Of a stretch of 64,000 nt of DNA, positions 57,593 through 64,000 are shown piece by piece. The stretch is from Phycisphaerae bacterium (GTDB lineage: Bacteria; Planctomycetota; Phycisphaerae; Sedimentisphaerales; Anaerobacaceae). A program made the translations under genes and the position numbers. Location of the stretch: NCBI GenBank assembly GCA_028714255.1, contig JAQTMR010000010.1, positions 1-64,000 of the forward strand, given 5' to 3'. The stretch's first letter is position 1. Every line of letters begins with the position of its first letter. Below the pieces are notes generated by a model. The model made no database searches and was not told the DNA's origin. It saw only the letters and a program-made list of their open reading frames with translations.

Positions 57593-58197
57593 TTGCGGAT
57601 TTCGCTCCTGTTTTTAATAATCTCAAGTATCTGGTCTATTCTTTCAATACAAAAGTCCGCATGTTTGGCGAATTCATCTGCCCGCTTGTGATTAGCCAGC
57701 AGCACCGCCCCTGCTCCCGCGGCCCTGGCGCACTGCAAATCAAAAAGATAGTCACCCACCATCAATGTCTCTTCCGGCCTTACATCGAATATCTCGCATA
57801 TCCGCAGCACGCCGAATGCGTCCGGCTTAACCGGCCCGTCTTCTCTATCGACAATAGCGTCGAATTGCAAGTTGTGCTTTTTAGCGATGGCCAGCGCATT
57901 ACTTCGTTTATTGCGTGTCAATATTCCGATACGGATGCCCGATTTGCGAAGTGCTGAAAGCGTTTGTTCTGCGCCGACATTGAGGCTTGATTCTGTTACC
58001 GCCTTCTGCTCGTGATAGTGTAATATTTTTTCTATATCTTTACGCTGACGCGGCGACATCTTTTCCATCGCCTCCAGGATAGGCCCGGAATTTTTATCCA
58101 GCCCCATCTCTTCTCGGATGGCGTCAAAATCGAAGAACGGCTGGGTTATTGTTCCATCCAAATCGAATATCACAGCTTTGATGGGTATGTCTCGCAT
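57589..58197 (-). CDS. HAD-superfamily phosphatase (phosphoglycolate-phosphatase-like)
   Basis: A 202-residue HAD hydrolase. Motif I is 'VIFDLDGT' with nucleophile Asp12 and Asp14, motif II 'ILTRN', motif III the Lys in 'GPVKPDAFG', and motif IV 'MVGDYLFDLQCARAAGA'. The alpha-helical cap between motifs I and II is the C1 type. Members hydrolyse small phosphoesters such as phosphoglycolate. The substrate is not determined. It overlaps the following gene by four bases (ATGA), indicating an operon, and starts seven bases after the LysR gene ends. Confidence 0.88.
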   Translation of the reverse strand: MRDIPIKAVIFDLDGTITQPFFDFDAIREEMGLDKNSGPILEAMEKMSPRQRKDIEKILHYHEQKAVTESSLNVGAEQTLSALRKSGIRIGILTRNKRSNALAIAKKHNLQFDAIVDREDGPVKPDAFGVLRICEIFDVRPEETLMVGDYLFDLQCARAAGAGAVLLANHKRADEFAKHADFCIERIDQILEIIKNRSEIRK

Positions 58198-58203
58198 CTC
58201 GCT

Positions 58204-59085
58204 TTACGATTTTTTGCGGAGCAACTCGATAAAGTATCGGACAGCCTGTCCTAAAATTTTGTTCTTGCTAACGATTATGCCGGTCGGCCTTACAAATTTC
58301 TCATTTGAAAAGGGTATTGCCTTTATTGTTCCGCTGCTGACTTCCTGAACTATCGTGTTTTCGGGCAGTATGCTTATCCCAGCGTTTATTTCTATGGCCC
58401 GTTTTATAGTTTCAACATTGTCAAATTCCATCACCGGCCGAACAGCAATATTGTAACGCTGTAAGATACCGTCTATCCATTTGCGGGTAGGAGTGTCTTT
58501 TTCGAACGCAATAAATCTCTCGAACTGCGCTTTATGGATATCTATTTGTGATTCGCCTGCCAAAGGATGCTTGGGACTGCAGACCAAAACCAGAGGCTCA
58601 TCGTCAAGGTCATAAACTTCCAGTCTTTTATCCCGCCTCGGTACAGCTACAAGACCGATATCAGCTTCGCCGGCCAAAACCAGTTCATAAATCCTCGCCG
58701 AGCTCAAATATTCGATATGAACGTTAACATCAGGATACTTGACCATAAATTTCTTAACATAATCCGGAAGCGTATGCATACCGATACTATAAATCGCAGC
58801 TACATTTATCCTGCCTGCCGAGGGTTTATGCAGGGTGTTCAATTCACTTTTGAGTTGCTCATACCTTCCGATGATGTCCTTGCAGGCATCGTAAAACAAT
58901 CGTCCCGTAGTAGTCAGTTCCAGCGGCCTTTTTTTCCTGTCCAGTAACTGGACCTTGTGGGCCAGTTCCAGTTGTGCGAGTTGCTGGGAAACCGCAGATT
59001 GGCTTAGAAGATGCTTTTCCGCTGTTTTCGAGAAGCTTTCCAGCTCAACCAAATCGCAGAATATCTTTAAAGTTTCTATATGCAT
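58204..59085 (-). CDS. LysR-family transcriptional regulator
   Basis: A 293-residue regulator. The N-terminal winged HTH is at about residues 3-62, with recognition region 'FSKTAEKHLLSQSAVSQQLAQLE'. The LysR effector-binding domain covers about 90-293, with 'RINVAAIYSIGMHTLPDYVKKFMVKYPDVNVHIEY' and 'GEADIGLVAVP'. It resembles CysB/CysL/CbbR-type regulators of nitrogen or sulfur genes. It is divergent from gdhA, and the shared intergenic space includes a short dyad (59098-59115). Control of gdhA is likely but not shown. Confidence 0.9.
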   Translation of the reverse strand: MHIETLKIFCDLVELESFSKTAEKHLLSQSAVSQQLAQLELAHKVQLLDRKKRPLELTTTGRLFYDACKDIIGRYEQLKSELNTLHKPSAGRINVAAIYSIGMHTLPDYVKKFMVKYPDVNVHIEYLSSARIYELVLAGEADIGLVAVPRRDKRLEVYDLDDEPLVLVCSPKHPLAGESQIDIHKAQFERFIAFEKDTPTRKWIDGILQRYNIAVRPVMEFDNVETIKRAIEINAGISILPENTIVQEVSSGTIKAIPFSNEKFVRPTGIIVSKNKILGQAVRYFIELLRKKS

Positions 59086-59097
59086 TATAAGCTTTTC

Positions 59098-59115
59098 TGA
59101 TAGATTATATTATCA
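59098..59115. promoter_or_regulatory. Candidate LysR-type operator
   Basis: The inverted repeat TGATA-N8-TATCA lies 13 bases upstream of the LysR ATG in the divergent region. Its size and symmetry fit the T-N11-A operators of LysR regulators. Confidence 0.4.
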
Positions 59116-59252
59116 TTAATATCTTGCTCTGCATTATTAAGTATGTTTATATTACCGTAGCCGTTAGTTGTTTTCAAATTAATTGTCCGGATTTTCTATT
59201 AGCCTGACTTATTACCAAGGCCGGACATGAAAACTGAAATTTATTTTTTTAA

Positions 59253-60614
<1,362 letters not shown>

Positions 60615-60635
60615 AAAAACTGACGGTTAATTCTC

Positions 60636-60667
60636 AAAGGACGCTCTTGTTCAAGGGCGTCCTTTTT
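60636..60667 (+). terminator. Rho-independent terminator of gdhA
   Basis: The stem AAAGGACGC...GCGTCCTTT, extended by weaker pairs around a short TT loop, is followed by TTTTTAT. It sits 22 bases after the gdhA stop. Confidence 0.88.
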
Positions 60668-60706
60668 TATTGCCTATCTCCCAAAATACGATTACAATCG
60701 CCTGCG

Positions 60707-61510
60707 ATGGAAAAGGAAATCGACATAAACAAAACCATCCGCCAACATGCAGAGATAGAAGATTTTTTCTCCGGTGGTTTTACTGTCAGGACTGAAACTG
60801 CCAAATCCCAATTACAGCAGTCCACCCTTGAGCGAGATTCCGCTCCCGCCCAAGGGCGAGGTCTCGCTGAAGGCGGAAAAGGCCAACAGGACAAAGAAGA
60901 CTCAACCGACAAAGTCGCAGAGCTTGAGAAAATCGCCGATGAAGTTTGCCAGTGCCGCAAATGTGAACTCGGCTCGCTGCGTACCAACGCCGTTCCTGGC
61001 GAGGGCAATCCGAATGCTCGCATACTTTTCATCGGTGAAGGTCCTGGGGCTGACGAAGATGCTCAGGGACGACCTTTCGTCGGAAGAGCAGGAAAACTGT
61101 TGGATAAGATAATCGCAGCTTGCGGGCTAAAACGCGGTGATGTATTCATAGCCAATATCGTGAAGTGCCGGCCGCCCGGAAACCGTGACCCGCTTGCTGA
61201 TGAAATAATAAACTGCTTTCCATACCTTCAAAGGCAGATTGAAATAATAAATCCTGATGTTATTGTGACTCTGGGGGCCCCGGCGACCAAAACTTTATTA
61301 AACACAAACAAACCGATAGGCCAATTAAGGGGGCAATTCCACGAATACGTCGCGGGCCTTGGCAGCACGCCGATAAAGCTTATGCCGACATATCACCCCG
61401 CATATCTTTTACGCAACTATTCTCAGGAGAATCGCAGAAGGGTCTGGGATGATATGAAAGAGGTTCTTACCGCACTCGACCTGCCAATCCCGGAACACCG
61501 CGGCAAATAA
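60707..61510 (+). CDS. Family 4 uracil-DNA glycosylase
   Basis: A 267-residue iron-sulfur uracil-DNA glycosylase. The four cluster cysteines are Cys83, Cys86, Cys154 and Cys170. Motif A is 'GEGPGADEDAQGRPFVGRAG' (110-129) and motif B 'HPAYLLR' (230-236). It removes uracil from DNA to start base-excision repair. ATG 60707 is chosen, because an earlier in-frame start lies inside the gdhA terminator. A linker at about residues 41-60 ('LERDSAPAQGRGLAEGGKGQ') is encoded by a palindromic element, with GCGAGA (60832-60837) / TCTCGC (60862-60867) outside and CGCCC-aa-GGGCG inside. This looks like a repeat inserted in frame. Confidence 0.92.
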   Translation: MEKEIDINKTIRQHAEIEDFFSGGFTVRTETAKSQLQQSTLERDSAPAQGRGLAEGGKGQQDKEDSTDKVAELEKIADEVCQCRKCELGSLRTNAVPGEGNPNARILFIGEGPGADEDAQGRPFVGRAGKLLDKIIAACGLKRGDVFIANIVKCRPPGNRDPLADEIINCFPYLQRQIEIINPDVIVTLGAPATKTLLNTNKPIGQLRGQFHEYVAGLGSTPIKLMPTYHPAYLLRNYSQENRRRVWDDMKEVLTALDLPIPEHRGK

Positions 61511-61847
61511 CCCCGCGTTATTCTCAAAAAGTGCCTTTCGGGAGTAAAATGCCATGAAGGCAAAACCATAAGGACCTGTAATGATATGTTTAATCTGGCT
61601 AATAAGGCCGTTTTTGCGGCAAAAATCAAGATTTTCATTCCTAACGCTTTATCTTGCGATTAAGGGTGAAAAAAAGTTTCATTTTTTTTATTTTTTCTCT
61701 TGACATTTTTATTGGACTAAAATACTATAACGGTGGAGAAGATGAGAATTTGACAAAAGAGGATGTCTTCGAACAACATGTTTTTATGCTTCTGTGAGCA
61801 CGGAAGTGTGAGAAACGTGTAAACAGCGAAGAAGAGGAGATGAGAAG
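61511..61847. other. Intergenic region with promoter and long leader
   Basis: No gene is seen. Apart from the promoter at 61700-61728 it contains an AT-rich stretch (61670-61700) and an untranslated leader of about 110 bases rich in G and A, ending in GAGGAG before the PEP-CTERM start. No known riboswitch is recognised. Confidence 0.5.
61700..61728 (+). promoter_or_regulatory. Strong sigma-70-type promoter
   Basis: A perfect TTGACA (61700-61705), 17-base spacer and TACTAT (61723-61728), upstream of the PEP-CTERM gene at 61848. Confidence 0.8.
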
Positions 61848-62636
61848 ATGAAGAGAGAAGGGGAGCGGGTGAGCGCGCGAGGTCTGGTGTTGTTGGTCGC
61901 GCTGTTAGTTACTTGGGGAGTAGTTCCTGCGTTTGCCGATTTTGGGTACACCCCTGTTAGTTCACCGCCGGGCGGTGAGTTAAGTCACGCACAGATACTG
62001 CAGCAGATTTACGACCAGAACTTCACGGCTAGCGGACTAAACTATGTTGGCGATGGTGGTGTTACTGCGCAACGAGTGTATGATTTTGATAATATATATT
62101 ATAACACCACTCACGTATATAACCATACTTCCGACGACGTTGACCAGATATGGATGGATGGTACGGTAACCGTGACTGCCATTGCCAAGTACGCGACTTA
62201 TAACCAGGCATTCGGCTGGAATGGAGGCGGAACAAGTTCCTACTCCTCTGATTTCACTCAGTTGGTTGACCAAGGCGATATCGGCGAATCAGGGGTTTCC
62301 TTCCAAATCGAGGAAGGCGATCAATTTCTCTGGGGTTATCAGGCGAAAGAAAACCCAAGCTGTTCATGGTGGGAAGATGGTGAGAATCTGGAATGGTGGT
62401 CCAGACCTGAGAGTAACTGGCACTGTCCCGGAGAAGACCACATGGTTACTTACTATATGGAAGGCACCAGCCCGGGTGAAGCCGTCTGGACAATCTTTAT
62501 GGAAGACCTGCGTCTTTATGAGTCCGACAAAGACTACAATGACTTTGTCGTAGAAATAAGGGCCATCCCCGAGCCGGCATCGATACTGTTACTCAGTTTG
62601 GGCGGCTTGGCTATGTTGAGGAAACGTAGAGCTTAA
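61848..62636 (+). CDS. PEP-CTERM protein with DUF4114-type domain
   Basis: A 262-residue exported protein. The signal peptide cleaves near 'AFA'. The C-terminal half holds 'MEDLRLYESDKDYNDFVVEIR', the calcium-linked signature of DUF4114 domains ('D.DYND.v..v'). The PEP-CTERM tail is 'IPEPASILLLSLGGLAMLRKRRA'. The N-terminal half ('THVYNHTSDDVDQIWMDGTVTVTAIAK') is unassigned and aromatic-rich. It is the first of three adjacent genes for exported proteins on the plus strand. It has its own promoter and terminator, so it is monocistronic. Confidence 0.88.
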   Translation: MKREGERVSARGLVLLVALLVTWGVVPAFADFGYTPVSSPPGGELSHAQILQQIYDQNFTASGLNYVGDGGVTAQRVYDFDNIYYNTTHVYNHTSDDVDQIWMDGTVTVTAIAKYATYNQAFGWNGGGTSSYSSDFTQLVDQGDIGESGVSFQIEEGDQFLWGYQAKENPSCSWWEDGENLEWWSRPESNWHCPGEDHMVTYYMEGTSPGEAVWTIFMEDLRLYESDKDYNDFVVEIRAIPEPASILLLSLGGLAMLRKRRA

Positions 62637-62665
62637 ATCAAAACGAAAAACTTAATCGAAAACCA

Positions 62666-62698
62666 AAAAGCTGTGAACCTTTTCACAGCTTTTTTTTA
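62666..62698 (+). terminator. Rho-independent terminator
   Basis: The stem GCTGTGAA/TTCACAGC with loop CCTT is followed by eight T. It ends the DUF4114 PEP-CTERM gene. Confidence 0.92.
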
Positions 62699-62811
62699 TT
62701 CCTGCCGGACGATAGTTGCTAAATTTTTTGTACCATTTCCTCTTATTCATCCCCGGATTGCCTATTTTATAGGACAAGAAAGATAAGGCCGGTTACGGGG
62801 GGAGATGTCAC

Positions 62812-62840
62812 TTGACTTGAAAAAGCATTTTGGATACAAT
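62812..62840 (+). promoter_or_regulatory. Strong sigma-70-type promoter
   Basis: TTGACT (62812-62817), 17-base spacer and TACAAT (62835-62840), upstream of the PEP-CTERM gene at 62989. Confidence 0.75.
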
Positions 62841-62988
62841 GTAATCGTAAAGAAGAATGAGGGGCGAGTTTCAACTCCACCCATATCTATTTCAGCAAGT
62901 GTAAAGAGGGGTTCAGGACTTTGCTATTAGATTGTGTCCTTGGACACTATGCAGAGTTCTTGCATCAAGAAGAGGGGAAGAGGGGAAT

Positions 62989-63891
62989 ATGAGAAGTATA
63001 TGGTTCTCGACAATTATCGTAGCGGTCATAATTGGTATAACCACGTCTGTTTTTGCTGTCCCGATTTATACCGTTGATGATTACAGGTCCAGATGGGGCA
63101 CTTACTCAAGCAAAATAATCGTGACAGATTCCAAGGCTCCTCATAGCGAGGTAGTCTTGAACACCGGCACCGGTAAGAGAATGACCGACATCGCCGTAAC
63201 GCCGAGCAGCTCAAGCCTTTATACGATAACGGGCGACGGGGGCACATCACTTTATCGTTTTGATGTTGATAATGGCCGTTTGCTGGATAGCTGGAATCTC
63301 GGCATACAGGCAGCAGGGTTCAAAAATGCCCTCGTAGCTGAAAGTGATACATCACTGCTTCTTATGTCTAATGATAAAACAAATCTCTGGAGGATAAATC
63401 TGGACAACACGGGTAACTATGTATCCACCAGTACCATCGGAAACATCGGCAAATACTCTTCCGGCGATTTGGCAATTTCTCCGAATGGCACGATTTACTT
63501 TTCTGCCGTGGACAGCAGTAATAGCACCACCGCCAAAAACAGACTTTACACGATAGACCTTACAGGAACTAAACCTTTGGTAACCGAAATTGGAATAATA
63601 CATAAAGCCGGCAGCAATCCACGGAGGAGTTGGCTCCCTCAAATATACGGACTGGCTTTTGATGAAGACGGCGTTCTCTATGGCGGAAGAGGTGTTTTCG
63701 GTGTCGCGGAAGATATTTATAAGATTAACCTGCTTGATGCCAGCGCTACCTTCGCATGGACTATGCATTCTTCAAGCGGCATCAACGGATTAGCCAGCGC
63801 CCCCGGGATTACCAATGTTCCTGAGCCGGCAACGATTTGTTTGCTTGGTCTCGGTTCTTTAAGCCTGATTGGCAGGAAAAAACATACATAG
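62989..63891 (+). CDS. PEP-CTERM protein with beta-propeller-like body
   Basis: A 300-residue exported protein. The signal peptide ends near 'VFA'. The body consists of repeated blades such as 'MTDIAVTPSSSSLYTITGDGGTSLYRFDVDNGRLLDSW', 'DLAISPNGTIYFSAVD' and 'IYGLAFDEDGVLYGGRG', the pattern of WD40/NHL-type propellers. The tail 'VPEPATICLLGLGSLSLIGRKKHT' is a PEP-CTERM motif. Start ATG 62989 is chosen because it begins the signal peptide and follows GGGGAA. The frame extends 19 codons upstream without sense. The stop is TAG. Confidence 0.85.
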   Translation: MRSIWFSTIIVAVIIGITTSVFAVPIYTVDDYRSRWGTYSSKIIVTDSKAPHSEVVLNTGTGKRMTDIAVTPSSSSLYTITGDGGTSLYRFDVDNGRLLDSWNLGIQAAGFKNALVAESDTSLLLMSNDKTNLWRINLDNTGNYVSTSTIGNIGKYSSGDLAISPNGTIYFSAVDSSNSTTAKNRLYTIDLTGTKPLVTEIGIIHKAGSNPRRSWLPQIYGLAFDEDGVLYGGRGVFGVAEDIYKINLLDASATFAWTMHSSSGINGLASAPGITNVPEPATICLLGLGSLSLIGRKKHT

Positions 63892-63973
63892 TTAAAAATC
63901 AGAGGTCTGAAATACGAAGCGTTTTGTGCTCCGCAGGACGACTCTGATGAAGATAAAAACTGAGGAGGAGAAT

Positions 63974-64000
63974 ATGAAAAAGTTAATCGCGGCAGTTATT
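63974..64000 (+). CDS. Start of an exported protein gene (cut by the window end)
   Basis: A strong GGAGGAG at 63964-63970 is followed by ATG at 63974 and 'MKKLIAAVI', the beginning of a signal peptide. The gene continues past the window. By position it is probably another PEP-CTERM or similar secreted protein. Confidence 0.6.

Larger units (their letters stand above)
62637..62988. other. Intergenic region with terminator, promoter and long leader
   Basis: No gene is seen. It contains the terminator at 62666-62698, the promoter at 62812-62840 and about 145 bases of untranslated leader ending in GAGGGGAA before the next PEP-CTERM gene. Confidence 0.5.

Noticed and set aside
61735-61847. Riboswitch in the long leader of the PEP-CTERM gene
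   Set aside because: No conserved core of a known riboswitch class could be recognised, and no strong alternative terminator is present.

Overview
The window most likely comes from a planctomycete of class Phycisphaerae, probably an environmental or metagenome-assembled genome. This is inferred from gene content, not from a database search. Pointers are: PEP-CTERM sorting tails on six complete secreted proteins; dockerin-like repeats of the form D-F-A-D-F-A-M-L-A-x-N-W; an unusually large set of pseudopilins; a small Hc1 (histone H1-like) gene; many lipoproteins; and a high density of short dispersed repeats between genes. Base composition is moderate and no phage or plasmid backbone is seen.

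Layout. 1-4.6 kb: tRNA-Thr, a HEAT-repeat lipoprotein, a XerC/D recombinase and a small lipoprotein. 4.6-7.4 kb: a sugar block with galE, a DUF1080 lipoprotein and a ROK sugar kinase. 7.4-9.5 kb: a repeat island with an orphan PD-(D/E)XK-like gene. 9.6-14.5 kb: a lipoprotein, a DUF2752 protein, an inositol-phosphatase-family enzyme, a PEP-CTERM protein, a dockerin gene carrying two in-frame amber codons, and a chimeric propeller protein. 14.8-29.7 kb: one long minus-strand type II secretion / type IV pilus operon (PilB-like ATPase, PilT, second PilB-like ATPase, GspF/PilC and seven pseudopilins ending in a very large GspK-like protein), preceded by cinA and an MFS exporter. 32.7-40.5 kb: a two-domain beta-helix protein, a stand-alone pseudopilin, a lipoprotein, two tandemly duplicated PEP-CTERM proteins separated by a GxxExxY gene, and a canonical dockerin protein. 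41-46.7 kb: RodA and MurJ (cell-wall synthesis, convergent) and a TPR protein. 46.9-53.7 kb: a duplicated two-gene secreted cassette. 54.5-61.5 kb: housekeeping genes (ferredoxin, tRNA-Glu, FabZ-like, Hc1-like, flavodoxin, GIY-YIG, LolA-like protein, HAD phosphatase, LysR regulator, gdhA, family-4 uracil-DNA glycosylase). 61.8-64 kb: further PEP-CTERM proteins with clear sigma-70 promoters.

The strongest candidate for an undescribed system is 46.9-53.7 kb. A 1130-residue secreted protein (dockerin, thrombospondin type-3 repeats, constant linker, variable C-terminal domain that looks like a permuted papain fold) is followed by a gene for an exported partner. Immediately downstream lies an 'orphan' copy that starts at the constant linker (about 414 bp, nearly identical), has a diverged C-terminal domain, and has its own diverged exported partner. 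This is the architecture of polymorphic-toxin tip/immunity cassettes. The second highlight is the dockerin gene at 12.5-13.2 kb. Its promoter, ribosome site and frame are intact, but two TAG codons sit exactly where the conserved dockerin tryptophan is expected. A third theme is dispersed repeats that flank small nuclease genes (GIY-YIG, GxxExxY) and have entered coding sequences in frame.
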